Positions 26,894 to 37,093 of a DNA stretch of 64,000 nucleotides are shown here, piece by piece. The stretch comes from Myxococcales bacterium (lineage in GTDB: Bacteria > Myxococcota_C > UBA6777). The stretch's first letter is position 1; every line of letters starts with the position of its first letter. The stretch spans positions 1 to 64,000 of the forward strand of contig JACKEL010000009.1 of the NCBI GenBank assembly GCA_020632975.1, in the 5' to 3' direction. Below the pieces are notes generated by a model that saw nothing but the letters and a program-made list of their open reading frames with translations, was not told the DNA's origin and searched no databases. The position numbers and the translations under genes are program-made.

Positions 26894-27171
26894 GCGTTCC
26901 TCCTGCGCTATCTTGTAGAAAAGACCTCAAATCCATGTGGCTTGGTTTGTACAAGCAGCCTCCTTGAAGATCAAGGATAGTCGCCGACCAACGCAACGTT
27001 TCTTTCTAAATTCCCCACTTGCACCTCTCTCAAGAATCTCTTATCCTCTTTCACCAAATTCATGCGCACATCTTTTTGGAGGGACTGGCTTTTGTCATCA
27101 ACTTTCCAAAGCTCCGTTCGTTCGGTGAAGAGGCTGTGTGCTTAAACTCGTCCCCAACAAGAGGTATCACC

Positions 27172-29424
27172 ATGTCCACAACCATTCGTTTCCGCGATCC
27201 CCAAACTGGCCAAATGCACTCCGTTCAAGCTGAAGTCGTCAAAAAGGTCACCCAAAACAATCCCCAAAGTGTCCAAGATCTTCAGCACAATCCCAAAGAT
27301 GGAAAAGTCGATCTCTTCGTCCACATGGACAAGAACGACTCGGATGGTTGGGGCAAAACGGCACGTGAGAGTGTCCATCTTCAGATCAGCAAAGGTGCTC
27401 TGACCAACGAACAAGCCAAAGCGCTCGCAGAAGCCATCCGTGGTGGAAGCGACAATGCGATCCAAATCGACGGAAACCGCAGCTTTACCGTATTCACCGC
27501 ACAAAGTGATATCTACTCTGAACGCTCCCAACTCTTCGGCCAAAGCCGCCACAATCCTGACGTGAGCCTCACGGGTGTCGAAGGCGACAAAGTCTTCTTG
27601 AACCGCGAAGGGATCTTCTCCACAGACGCAAACGTCGATCCCACCAGCCTCAAAGAGACCTCCAAGGCACTCTACAACGCAGCCGAAGCCGCAGACCGTC
27701 TCTCTGAAGGCGAAAACCTCTTTTCGCTCGGTCAAGTCTCGCAAAAGACCAAACAAGCGACCCTCGATCAACTCAGCCAAACCCTTGAGCGCGCCAAAAG
27801 CAGTGGCGAGTTGAACTCCAACGAAGCAGCGCAACTCCGTAGTTCCGCAGCAACCGTCTTGACTGAGATGATCAGCAGCCTTGGGAACAAGGGCAAAGAC
27901 GCATCGCTCAAGCGCGAAGCCTTCAACCAACTCAACGAGCTGATCCAAAACGAAACCATCGGCGGACTCAAAGAGTCGATGATCTTCAACGCAGTGCGCG
28001 TACAATCGGGCCTTAGCACAGAACAACGCGCCACCGTGGATCAGCTCCGCGCAGAGATCGCTCCCACCAATCCTCCCACAGACAAGTGGTTTGCAGACGG
28101 TCGCCGCGAGATCAACGTCAGCTTTGCAGCAGGCCATGGTGAGGGCTTCTACGAAGGCATCACCGACTTCCTCAAGCAACAAGGATACGAAGTCAAAAGC
28201 GAAGGCAGCCGTTCAAACTGGCGCGCAGAGCCTCGCCAACTCCAACTCACCAAGACCATCAATGGCGAAGAATACAAGGTCAACATCGATCTCCGTGACT
28301 TCCATGATGACTCTTTCAAAGACATCGCTGGCGACAAATACGACGTTGTGGTGTACCAAGGACACAGCAACCTTGGAAACAACACGCGCAACTCCCTCAA
28401 CAACGCCCCCGATGCAACAGGGAAAGACAAACTGATCTTCCTCGGTCTTTGCTCAGGAAAAGACAACATCGACGGTGTCCGCGAAGCTTTCCCCGAAGCA
28501 CAGATGGTCACGACCTTCAACTCTTCTTACTTCAACACCAAACCCGTCTCAGGCGGCGATGTCCAATTCACCCAAGGCGAAGACGCCAAGGCCCTCATGG
28601 AGATCATCAACGGCGCACTCAACCGCGCTTCTTGGTCTGAGATCAACGAAAACATCCGTGACAAAGCTGTGGGTTGGAACCATAAAGACGCAACCATCGG
28701 CAACTACGTCACACCTTTGGATCTTCAACTTGGCGCACGTTTCCGTGACATCGACAACGACGGCCAAGCCATGACCATGGATCGTCACTTCAACGTCGAT
28801 GTGATGGAAGTCCGCCCTGGTGTAAGCTCTGGCCTTGAACCACGCAACAACAACGTGGAAGGCCGCAAGCTTAACGGCGAACTCCCCCATACAGCGGCCG
28901 TTTATGTTAACACGATGGACCTCTACAACCCCACCTTCGACAAGTTCAGCCACAAAGGTCGCGTCATGGCAGACGGTTACTTCCACGGCCAAGACAACGA
29001 TCCCGTCGTCAAGTTTGAGACCCGCACAGAAAACGGCGAAAAAGCCTTCGTGATGCAAGTCAACGATCGCTACGCACACATCAGCGAAGAATCCCTTCGT
29101 GCGATCTCGATGGTGGAATACAACCGTCACCTCGCCCAAACAGAGAGCGCCTACCCCGTGAAAAACCCCGTAGAGCGCGAACTCGTGGGCCTTTTGACTG
29201 CGGCGGCAAGCTTGTCCTACGATGCAGGTTATCGCGATGCAGCGGTCTTTGAAGCACTCGTAGATCACTACGGTCTCCCCGATGGTTTGCGTTGGAGCGA
29301 TGCAGGCCGCCTGATCGATCAAGAACACCACGACTACACAGGCTCTGTCAGCATGGCCCGCAAATGGATGGAAAGCATGAGCCCTGAAACACTTGCTGCC
29401 CTTCGCAACCAATTTGGCGGCTGA
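27172..29424 (+). CDS. Large protein with possible caspase-like (clan CD) His/Cys core, otherwise unknown
   Basis: A 750-residue protein starting at MSTTIRFRDP with GAGG upstream and no signal peptide. Residues 1-300 are mixed and helical, without recognisable motifs. Residues 314-430 show the order expected for a caspase-type fold: a strand with INVSFAAGHGEGFYEG, a helix, then the strand DVVVYQGHS with His398 and the strand KLIFLGLCSGKDN with Cys427. Hydrophobic-strand-H-G and hydrophobic-strand-C are the hallmark dyad of clan CD peptidases (caspases, metacaspases, gingipains). The C-terminal 300 residues do not resemble a known peptidase partner. It lies alone between the deaminase and the Stig1 genes. 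Activity is a hypothesis. Confidence 0.6.
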   Translation: MSTTIRFRDPQTGQMHSVQAEVVKKVTQNNPQSVQDLQHNPKDGKVDLFVHMDKNDSDGWGKTARESVHLQISKGALTNEQAKALAEAIRGGSDNAIQIDGNRSFTVFTAQSDIYSERSQLFGQSRHNPDVSLTGVEGDKVFLNREGIFSTDANVDPTSLKETSKALYNAAEAADRLSEGENLFSLGQVSQKTKQATLDQLSQTLERAKSSGELNSNEAAQLRSSAATVLTEMISSLGNKGKDASLKREAFNQLNELIQNETIGGLKESMIFNAVRVQSGLSTEQRATVDQLRAEIAPTNPPTDKWFADGRREINVSFAAGHGEGFYEGITDFLKQQGYEVKSEGSRSNWRAEPRQLQLTKTINGEEYKVNIDLRDFHDDSFKDIAGDKYDVVVYQGHSNLGNNTRNSLNNAPDATGKDKLIFLGLCSGKDNIDGVREAFPEAQMVTTFNSSYFNTKPVSGGDVQFTQGEDAKALMEIINGALNRASWSEINENIRDKAVGWNHKDATIGNYVTPLDLQLGARFRDIDNDGQAMTMDRHFNVDVMEVRPGVSSGLEPRNNNVEGRKLNGELPHTAAVYVNTMDLYNPTFDKFSHKGRVMADGYFHGQDNDPVVKFETRTENGEKAFVMQVNDRYAHISEESLRAISMVEYNRHLAQTESAYPVKNPVERELVGLLTAAASLSYDAGYRDAAVFEALVDHYGLPDGLRWSDAGRLIDQEHHDYTGSVSMARKWMESMSPETLAALRNQFGG

Positions 29425-29657
29425 TCCGTTTCTTTCAGCTCTTTTTCCTCCCTGCCCGAGCACCTTCGATCTCTCCCCAATCTCTGTCTTTTCTTTGTAA
29501 GCATCTTTCGCTTCGACCGCTTTTCTATTAAGAAAAACGAGATGCTACCTCTTTTTTAAAGGTCCATCTTACAGCTTGTCGTCTCCTCTTTCTTCTTTGG
29601 TTCTCCCAAGCAAGAGACCGACAAAGCGCATACAACGTCTATTATCGGGGTCTATCG

Positions 29658-32600
29658 ATGCAATCGAGATGGTTTACCGTTAGTTGTCTCTGTTTTCTGA
29701 TTTGGCTCTCTTCCTGCACAGAGCAAACCACAAAATGCCAAAGCAATGGCGATTGTCCCGCAGGGATGGAGTGTTTGCGAGGCTACTGCTTTTGCCCCAA
29801 CGGGTTCAGCACGTGTGGAGCCAACTGTGTGAACCTGCGCGCAGACGACGCTCACTGCGGGGCCTGTGGACAAGCCTGCAAAGACGGTAAACAGTGCCTC
29901 CAAGGAAACTGTGTTTGCTCAACAGGTCTCGTGGACTGCGGGAAAAGCTGCGTGGACATCCGCAGCGATGGCACAAACTGCGGAGGATGCGGTCGAAACT
30001 GTGCCAGCGGTGAGTTTTGTACCAACGGACGTTGCACCACCTCATGCCCCGAAAAAACCCCTCTATCTTGCGGCGGGAGCTGCGTTGATCCACAAAACGA
30101 CCTTTCCCATTGTGGACAGTGCAATCTCGCTTGTAAGGCTGGAGAACAATGCTCACAGGGCAAGTGCGCATGCACCCAAGGCCGAACATCGTGCGGCGAT
30201 CGTTGCGCTGACCTCCAAAGCGACCCCGCACACTGTGGAGCCTGTGGTCGGGCGTGTCCAAGTGGACAACGTTGCGCAAGCGGACAATGCCTTTCCAATT
30301 GCCCTGACAGTACCCCCACTCTCTGCCTCGGCGGTTGCATCGACACCAAGACGGACACCAACCACTGTGGCGCCTGCGGAAATCGCTGCCCCAACCAACA
30401 ACAGTGCGTCGATGGGCGTTGTGCGTGTCCAGTTGGAACCATCCTATGCGATGGACAATGCGTCGATCCGCGTATCGATCAAAGCAACTGCGGCACCTGC
30501 GGAAACACCTGCAACAACGGTAATTTTTGCAGCCAAGGCCAGTGTCTTCCTGAGTGCACGATCGCGACAGAAACCATCTGCTTGGGTGGATGCGTCGATA
30601 CCCAAACAGATCCCGCACACTGCGGAAAGTGCGGGAATGCCTGCCCCATCGGTTACTTTTGCAAACAAGGCCAGTGCACTTGCCCTGATGACACCGTGGA
30701 TTGCAACGGTCAGTGCGTGGACACCAACCTCAGCGTGATGAACTGTGGCTCTTGCGGAAATCGCTGTAGTGACGGCCAGTACTGTTCTGCGGGCGCTTGC
30801 GTCACCTCTTGCCCCACAGAAACGCCCAAGATCTGTTACCAAGCCTGTGTCGATATCCAAACCAACGCCCAACACTGCGGACAATGCGGGGTACGTTGCC
30901 AGGCAGGACAAGTCTGCGTCAGTGGGCAGTGTCAATGCCCTGGGGGACGCCGCCTTTGCGATGGAAGCTGCGTGGATACCAAAACAGACCGTTTGCACTG
31001 TGGAGGCTGTAATCGCCGTTGTCCCGACCGATTTGAATGTCAGGCCAGCCAGTGTCAACTCCAATGTCCCACAGGACAGACCCTTTGCAATGGAGCTTGC
31101 GTCGATCTCAAAAGCGATGACAACCACTGCGGCGCCTGTGGCATGGCTTGCCAAGCCCCACAACGTTGTTCAGATAGCCAGTGTTTGTGCCCCAATGGAC
31201 AAAGCTCTTGCGGGACAGACTGCGTAGACCTTCAATCCAGCCCCCAACACTGCGGAACCTGCGGAAAGACTTGCCAAGCGGGAGAACAATGCGTCGCGGG
31301 CCAGTGTCAGCTTCAGTGCCCCACAGGACAGATGCCTTGCGCTGGGAAGTGTGTTGATCTGCAAAAAGACTCCGATCACTGCGGATCTTGCGGCAGTGTT
31401 TGTTCAGGCGGAAAACTCTGCGAAAATGGTCAATGTACTTGTAGCATCGGACAAATCGATTGTGCAGGAAGCTGCGTCGTCACAGACTGGGACCCCGCAC
31501 ACTGTGGAGGTTGCGGAAAAGTCTGTAACACTGGCGAGTTTTGCGTTCAAGGCAATTGCCAACTCTGCCCCCCACAAGCCCCACAGTGCGGCGCAAGTTG
31601 CTGCCCCAACCAGCTCGCTTGTTGTGGTGGAGCCTGCACAGACACACAAAATAGCCTCCAACACTGCGGTGCCTGCGGCACAACCTGTACAGCCGCGCAA
31701 GGTTGCTGTGCAGGCGCTTGTACCAACCTGCAAAACAACGCCAATCACTGCGGGGCCTGTGGCAATCGCTGCACCTTGCCTGCTCGCTGTTGTGGAACCA
31801 CTTGTACAGACACCCTCGTCGATGCACAAAACTGCGGTTCCTGCGGAAATAAGTGCCCAGCAGGACAAAGCTGCTGCATTGGAAAATGCGCCAATTTCCA
31901 AACAGACATAAACAACTGTGGTGGTTGCGGGATGCGCTGTGCGGCTGGCCAAACCTGTTGTGGTGGCGCGTGCAAAGACCTACAAGCAGACACCCAAAAC
32001 TGTGGAAAGTGCGGTGTGCGCTGCGCTGCGGGCCAGACCTGTTGTGCGGGCCAATGCGTCAACACCCAATCCAACAATGCAAACTGCGGAACTTGCGGGA
32101 CACTTTGTTCACGAGGATTGGTTTGTTGCAGTGGCTCTTGTGTAAGCACCCTCAACAACGCCCAAAACTGCGGTTCCTGCGGGAATAAGTGCGCAGCTGG
32201 ACAAAGCTGTTGCGGCTCCACATGCGCAAACCTCAAGACCGATCCCAACAACTGCGGAAACTGCAACGCGGCTTGTATCCAAGGCTACTCCTGTTGCGCT
32301 GCTGCCTGCATCAACTACCAAACAGACGCAAGCAACTGCGGGGGATGCGGAGTCACCTGCAACGCAGGCCAGATCTGCCGCGGTGGGACTTGCTCTGCGT
32401 GTACGGTTTCTTCGGAGTGCCCCAGCAGTCAATTCTGCCGAAACGGTCTATGTACCACCTGTTCCGCAAACTGCGATAACGCCGTCGCTTATACAACAAG
32501 CACGGGAGCCTTGGTCCCAAGAGAGATGTTTATCGACAGTGCAGGAAACCTTCTTGTGGGCGGATACTACACGGGAACAGCAACCCTGGGTAGCACCACC

Positions 32601-33761
32601 TTGACCTCCGCAGGCATAGAAGACTTTTTTGCTGCCAAGATCGGCCCCACAGGGAACGTCTTGTGGGCCAAAAGTGGCGGTGGTACCGCGTATGACATCG
32701 TGGAAGGGAACAGCATCGACGCGAGCGGAAACCTCTACTCCATCGGCCTTTTCGGTCGCCATAGTGCCACCGCAACCTTCCCCACGGCCCAATCCACAAC
32801 ACTTTCTCCTAGCGGGCCTTATGACGCCTTTGTGATCAAGTACAACAACAGCAACGGCACCGCTGCTTGGGTCGCTCCTCTTGGTGGCCAAAGTTATGAC
32901 TGGTCGGGCAAAGTCGCAGCGACATCCACAGGCGCAGCTTACGCAACAGGCTGGATTGTCGGACCCAATCAAACGATCTGTGGACACGTCGCAACAGACT
33001 CTTTCCATGATATCTTTATTGCTTCGATCGATCCCAACGGACGTTGCTTGTGGGCGAGAACGGCAGGCGCTCCTGGGGTCAGCGATTATCCTGGTGGGAT
33101 CGCCGTCAGCGGAACAAATCTCTATGTCGGCGGTCGCTTCCAAGGTACCGCAAGTTTCGGCAACAACCGACTGACCTCGCAAGGAGGCTTCGATGGCGTT
33201 GTCTTTAGTATGACCTCGCAAGGAGCCTTTGGTTGGGCGCAGGCTTTCCATGGCACGCAAGATGTCCTTGTGGGGAACATCTTGGTGGATGGCGCACGCA
33301 TCTATGTCTTCGGTAGCTTCTCAGGTAGCGCAACTTTTGGGAACTTTACGCTCAATGCCGTCGGCGGAAGTGACGCATTCATCGTCCAAATGAACACCAG
33401 CGGCACCGTCCTCTGGGCCAAAGGCCTTGGCTCCACGGGCAACGACGGTATCGCCCAACTGATCCGTGCAGGGACGGGACGCTATTACCTTGCAGGCACC
33501 TTCACAAGCACCATGCGCCTCGACAACATCACTCTCACCTCAAGAGGCGGAAGCGACGTCTTTTTCGCAGAGATGAATAGCAGCGGCAACTTTGTCCGCG
33601 CAGAGTCCGCAGGTGGCCCCAACAACGACGCTGGTCGTGGGATCGCCGTCAACAGTAGCGGACGGATCTTCATCGTCGGAAACTTCGACCGTCAGGGCAC
33701 CTTTGGCCCCGTCTCACTCAACGCTAGCAACAGCACCATGTTCCTTTGGGGATTCCAGTGA
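29658..33761 (+). CDS. Giant Stig1-type cysteine-repeat lipoprotein with beta-propeller C-terminus
   Basis: A 1367-residue protein with a lipoprotein signal (CLCFLIWLSSC), so probably displayed on the outer surface. I count 23 repeats built around (H/N)CGxCG, of the form CVDxxTDxxHCGxCGxxCxxGQxCxxGxC. This is the pattern of Stig1 (stigma-specific) repeats, first known from plants and common in myxobacterial surface proteins. The first 14 are about 40 residues long. The last nine are shorter and carry Cys-Cys pairs (QTCCGGAC, QSCCIGKC). After about residue 1000 the sequence becomes a propeller with SBBP-like repeats (GNLLVGGYYTGTATLGSTTL; AFGWAQAFHG). The Cys content implies many disulfides. 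A second Stig1 gene follows after 61 bp. Confidence 0.87.
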   Translation: MQSRWFTVSCLCFLIWLSSCTEQTTKCQSNGDCPAGMECLRGYCFCPNGFSTCGANCVNLRADDAHCGACGQACKDGKQCLQGNCVCSTGLVDCGKSCVDIRSDGTNCGGCGRNCASGEFCTNGRCTTSCPEKTPLSCGGSCVDPQNDLSHCGQCNLACKAGEQCSQGKCACTQGRTSCGDRCADLQSDPAHCGACGRACPSGQRCASGQCLSNCPDSTPTLCLGGCIDTKTDTNHCGACGNRCPNQQQCVDGRCACPVGTILCDGQCVDPRIDQSNCGTCGNTCNNGNFCSQGQCLPECTIATETICLGGCVDTQTDPAHCGKCGNACPIGYFCKQGQCTCPDDTVDCNGQCVDTNLSVMNCGSCGNRCSDGQYCSAGACVTSCPTETPKICYQACVDIQTNAQHCGQCGVRCQAGQVCVSGQCQCPGGRRLCDGSCVDTKTDRLHCGGCNRRCPDRFECQASQCQLQCPTGQTLCNGACVDLKSDDNHCGACGMACQAPQRCSDSQCLCPNGQSSCGTDCVDLQSSPQHCGTCGKTCQAGEQCVAGQCQLQCPTGQMPCAGKCVDLQKDSDHCGSCGSVCSGGKLCENGQCTCSIGQIDCAGSCVVTDWDPAHCGGCGKVCNTGEFCVQGNCQLCPPQAPQCGASCCPNQLACCGGACTDTQNSLQHCGACGTTCTAAQGCCAGACTNLQNNANHCGACGNRCTLPARCCGTTCTDTLVDAQNCGSCGNKCPAGQSCCIGKCANFQTDINNCGGCGMRCAAGQTCCGGACKDLQADTQNCGKCGVRCAAGQTCCAGQCVNTQSNNANCGTCGTLCSRGLVCCSGSCVSTLNNAQNCGSCGNKCAAGQSCCGSTCANLKTDPNNCGNCNAACIQGYSCCAAACINYQTDASNCGGCGVTCNAGQICRGGTCSACTVSSECPSSQFCRNGLCTTCSANCDNAVAYTTSTGALVPREMFIDSAGNLLVGGYYTGTATLGSTTLTSAGIEDFFAAKIGPTGNVLWAKSGGGTAYDIVEGNSIDASGNLYSIGLFGRHSATATFPTAQSTTLSPSGPYDAFVIKYNNSNGTAAWVAPLGGQSYDWSGKVAATSTGAAYATGWIVGPNQTICGHVATDSFHDIFIASIDPNGRCLWARTAGAPGVSDYPGGIAVSGTNLYVGGRFQGTASFGNNRLTSQGGFDGVVFSMTSQGAFGWAQAFHGTQDVLVGNILVDGARIYVFGSFSGSATFGNFTLNAVGGSDAFIVQMNTSGTVLWAKGLGSTGNDGIAQLIRAGTGRYYLAGTFTSTMRLDNITLTSRGGSDVFFAEMNSSGNFVRAESAGGPNNDAGRGIAVNSSGRIFIVGNFDRQGTFGPVSLNASNSTMFLWGFQ

Positions 33762-33822
33762 TCGCACCCCATCCAATCTCTCGATGTACCGCGTTTTGCG
33801 ATCGAATAGGAGAACTTCCCTG

Positions 33823-35943
33823 ATGAAATCCCCTCAAAAAATGCATACCTCATGGAGACATCTTGGTCGCTTCCTTGCGTTGTCTCTGTTTTTGCTTTGC
33901 CTTCAACTTGCCCCAACCGCTTGTGGTGGGGCGGCTTATGCGCCTTGTACATCCAACGAACAATGTCTTGCAGGCCAACGCTGCGAAAATGGAGCGTGCC
34001 TTTGCCCTGATGGAACCGCACTTTGCGGTGATACTTGCGTGCAGTTGCTCCAAAGCCTCCAACACTGCGGGGCTTGTAGCAATGCCTGTCCGAGCGGGCA
34101 ACTTTGTGTCCAAGGGGGTTGCACCTGCCCCTCAGGAACCACCGACTGCAACGGGACCTGCGTCAACACCGCAACAGACGCCAAAAACTGTGGTCGTTGT
34201 GGCCTCTTCTGTGCAAACGGAGAGAAGTGCGCAAATGCCCGATGCACCGCCGATTGTCCCGCCGCGACCCCCACAGACTGCGATGGAGGCTGCGTGGCAT
34301 TAGAAAGCAACGCCTCCCACTGTGGCTCCTGCGGAAAAGCCTGTACTCCCGGCCAGATCTGCCTCAATGGTACTTGTCGTTGTTCGCCTGGAGAACTCAC
34401 CTGCCAAGATGCTTGCGCTGATCCAACCCTATCCAACGAGCACTGCGGCGCTTGCGGGAGTGCTTGTCCCAAAGGACAACGCTGCGCAAGCGGTCAATGC
34501 GATGCAGATTGTCCAGAAAGCACACCCTCTCTTTGTTTGGGAGCTTGCGTAGATACTCGATTCAACGATCAACACTGTGGTCGCTGCGGCAATCGCTGTG
34601 TGGATGGCCGACGTTGTGAGGATGGTCTTTGTCGATGTCCCAACGGAACAAGCGACTGTTCGGGCTTTTGTGTCGATCTCAATACCAGCCGCGATCACTG
34701 TGGAGCCTGCGGGCAAGTCTGCCCACAAGGACAACTTTGCGCCGCTGGAAACTGCGTCACCTCCTGCCCTCCCGCGACGCCGACAGACTGCTTTGGTGGC
34801 TGCTTTGATACACAAACCAACCCCAATCAATGCGGGACTTGCGGAACTCGTTGTTTGGATGGACAGAGCTGCAACAGCGGTACTTGTGGATGCCCCAGCC
34901 CCCTCACCCAGTGCAACGATCAGTGCGTGGACACACAAACCCACGTCCTTCACTGCGGAGCCTGCGGGACTCGTTGCCCGACAGGTCAACGCTGCGCCGC
35001 TGGAAGCTGCGTGACTTCCTGCCCCACGGAAACCCCAAACATCTGTTATGGCGGATGCATCGACCTAAAGAACCATCCTCTTCATTGTGGAACCTGTGGA
35101 AAACGCTGTCCCCCAGGGCTCACCTGCAAAGAAGGCAAGTGCGCCTGCCCAGGAGAAAAAGACCTCTGTAACGGCCGTTGCGTCGATACCCAGACGGATC
35201 GACTTCACTGTGGGGCTTGCAACCGCATCTGTCCCACAGGTTACACCTGCACCAATGGCGGATGTTCCATCCTTTGCGATACCAACTTCCCCACCCTCTG
35301 CGGAAAACAATGCGTCAACACACAAAATGACCGACGTCATTGTGGACAATGCGACAACGCTTGCAACGATGAAAAACGCTGCGAACAAGGAACTTGCGTG
35401 TGTTTTTCTGGACGAACAGAATGCAGTGGACGCTGTGTCGATACACAAACGGACATCCAAAACTGCGGAACCTGCGGCACAGCCTGCAAAACAGGAGAAC
35501 GATGCAGCAATGGCAGCTGCCAAAGTGACTGTCCTCTCGGGCAAACCGACTGCAACGGAAGCTGTGTCGATCTTCAAACCAGCAACCAACACTGCGGTTC
35601 TTGCGGCAGCGCCTGCGGAAGTGGCCAGCGTTGTAGTGGTGGGAACTGTGCTTGTGCAGACACCAACCTGACCCTTTGCAACAACGCTTGTGTCAACCTC
35701 CAACTGGACCCCCAAAACTGCGGGACCTGCGGAAAGAAATGCTCGGCTGGACAAGCCTGCAACAACGGTACTTGTCAACTCTGCCCCCAAGGTAGCCAAC
35801 AGTGCGGAGCCACGTGCTGTCCTGGGAACTTCCTGTGTTGTAGCAATGCTTGTGTTGATCCAAAGATCAATCCCCAACACTGCGGGATGTGCGGCAAAAA
35901 ATGCACCGCTGGACAGTCCTGCACGGCTGGGTCTTGTCAGTAG
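33823..35943 (+). CDS. Stig1-type cysteine-repeat lipoprotein 2
   Basis: A 706-residue protein. The start at 33823 has AGGAG about ten bases upstream; a second Met six codons on is an alternative. The signal peptide ends in a lipobox-like LAPTAC. I count 15 Stig1-type units (QHCGACS, KNCGRCG, SHCGSCG and so on) filling the protein to its C-terminus (HCGMCGKKCTAGQSCTAGSCQ is the last). Unlike the upstream 29658 product it has no propeller domain. Most units are the long type; only the last two carry short features such as ATCCPGNFLCC. It is probably co-transcribed with the 29658 gene and extracellular. Adhesion or matrix functions are only inferred from the repeat type. Confidence 0.87.
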   Translation: MKSPQKMHTSWRHLGRFLALSLFLLCLQLAPTACGGAAYAPCTSNEQCLAGQRCENGACLCPDGTALCGDTCVQLLQSLQHCGACSNACPSGQLCVQGGCTCPSGTTDCNGTCVNTATDAKNCGRCGLFCANGEKCANARCTADCPAATPTDCDGGCVALESNASHCGSCGKACTPGQICLNGTCRCSPGELTCQDACADPTLSNEHCGACGSACPKGQRCASGQCDADCPESTPSLCLGACVDTRFNDQHCGRCGNRCVDGRRCEDGLCRCPNGTSDCSGFCVDLNTSRDHCGACGQVCPQGQLCAAGNCVTSCPPATPTDCFGGCFDTQTNPNQCGTCGTRCLDGQSCNSGTCGCPSPLTQCNDQCVDTQTHVLHCGACGTRCPTGQRCAAGSCVTSCPTETPNICYGGCIDLKNHPLHCGTCGKRCPPGLTCKEGKCACPGEKDLCNGRCVDTQTDRLHCGACNRICPTGYTCTNGGCSILCDTNFPTLCGKQCVNTQNDRRHCGQCDNACNDEKRCEQGTCVCFSGRTECSGRCVDTQTDIQNCGTCGTACKTGERCSNGSCQSDCPLGQTDCNGSCVDLQTSNQHCGSCGSACGSGQRCSGGNCACADTNLTLCNNACVNLQLDPQNCGTCGKKCSAGQACNNGTCQLCPQGSQQCGATCCPGNFLCCSNACVDPKINPQHCGMCGKKCTAGQSCTAGSCQ

Positions 35944-35980
35944 CCCGCTCCCCCAAAAGCTCCCTTCCCCACCTTTTTCT

Positions 35981-37093
35981 TTATCGACGACGTCGAATCA
36001 CGCGCACAACTTCGACAGCTTCGCCTTCTGCGGCGTTGCGAGGACGTCTTGCCGCAATCAAGAAAGACAACACAAAGGTCAACATCCCCACCACAAAGAC
36101 CCATGTGGAGACCTGTTGGACCGAAACCGCAAGCGGTTGTGTCATCTGACGCAACACAGGCAGAGACAGTTCTGCGATCTCACGCGCCGCTTTGTCTGAA
36201 AAGATCGCAGCGCGTCGATACAACGAACTCTCCATCGCATTGGACGACGCAAACTGCACCATCGCTCGTTGGATCATGGAAGAAAAGAGCAACATGGGTC
36301 CAGCAGAGATCACGAGCGTAAACCCGATAGACATCAAAAAGCCCCGTGCACCCGTTGAGGAAACGACCAATCCCCCGATCATAAGCAGCACAAAAGGCAC
36401 AAAAAACACCAGCCACATCAAAGGCCGCATCAACGCAACGCCCCCAACGAGTTCTCTGGCCTCGGCTGTTTGAATGATCACTTCTTCCAAAGGTTTCTTT
36501 TTGAGTTCCGCGATCAACTTGTCCAAGCCCTCACGGACGTGCACCACCCCTGGCGAGCAAGCAGGAAGCGGATTGTTCGCAGACAAAGTGAGCCATGCGG
36601 TCTGCCATTCTTTGGTCTTCTCTGGCGAACATGCAGGGAGCTTTGAAAAGATGTCTTCTGCATACGCCCGAATCGCTGGGCTTGCCAAGGCTTGGTGAAG
36701 GGGACGGTAATTGATCTTGATACCGTGGGCCTTTGAACGACCACGCGCAAGCTCCCCAAGCTCCCGCAAAACCGAGAACAACTCTTTTTCTGTCCACGCT
36801 TTTAGGCCACTTTTGACAAAGACTTCAGAAGGCTTCATCGAAGAACGACTGATCGCCTGAATCCAAGCTTGCTTGTTCGGATCGTTCAGGATATCGGGAT
36901 TTTTGGAAAAGACTTGTAGCGTGCGATCCAAGATCGGCGGCACTTCGCGCGTCAGTTGGGTTGGCACTTTGTTGGTGTACGCATCAATCATCGAGTCCTG
37001 AAAGAAGGCGACGCTCATGATGGCCCCCACCAGAGATGTGGCGCCCAACGACAACAAGATGCCCCAACCAAGGACCTTTCGTATCAAATCCAT
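35981..37093 (-). CDS. Integral membrane protein of unknown function
   Basis: About 370 residues. Three consecutive Met codons follow GGGAG; the third (37093) or second gives the best spacing. An N-terminal hydrophobic helix (VLGWGILLSLGATSLVGAI) is followed by a soluble domain of about 200 residues (extracytoplasmic if the first helix is a signal anchor) with RTLQVFSKNPDILNDPNKQ and a Cys pair. Three more hydrophobic helices follow (PLMWLVFFVPFVLLMIGGLV, SIGFTLVISAGPMLLFSS and a last one before the Arg-rich end). The C-terminus RRPRNAAEGEAVEVVRVIRRRR is strongly basic and probably cytoplasmic. I do not recognise a family. It converges with the second Stig1 gene (37 bp between stops). Confidence 0.72.
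   Translation of the reverse strand: MDLIRKVLGWGILLSLGATSLVGAIMSVAFFQDSMIDAYTNKVPTQLTREVPPILDRTLQVFSKNPDILNDPNKQAWIQAISRSSMKPSEVFVKSGLKAWTEKELFSVLRELGELARGRSKAHGIKINYRPLHQALASPAIRAYAEDIFSKLPACSPEKTKEWQTAWLTLSANNPLPACSPGVVHVREGLDKLIAELKKKPLEEVIIQTAEARELVGGVALMRPLMWLVFFVPFVLLMIGGLVVSSTGARGFLMSIGFTLVISAGPMLLFSSMIQRAMVQFASSNAMESSLYRRAAIFSDKAAREIAELSLPVLRQMTQPLAVSVQQVSTWVFVVGMLTFVLSFLIAARRPRNAAEGEAVEVVRVIRRRR

Noticed and set aside
29658..35943. Cys-rich repeats as EGF or TNFR domains
   Set aside because: Cys spacing (HCGxCGxxCxxGQxCxxGxC) fits the Stig1-type pattern better than EGF or TNFR.
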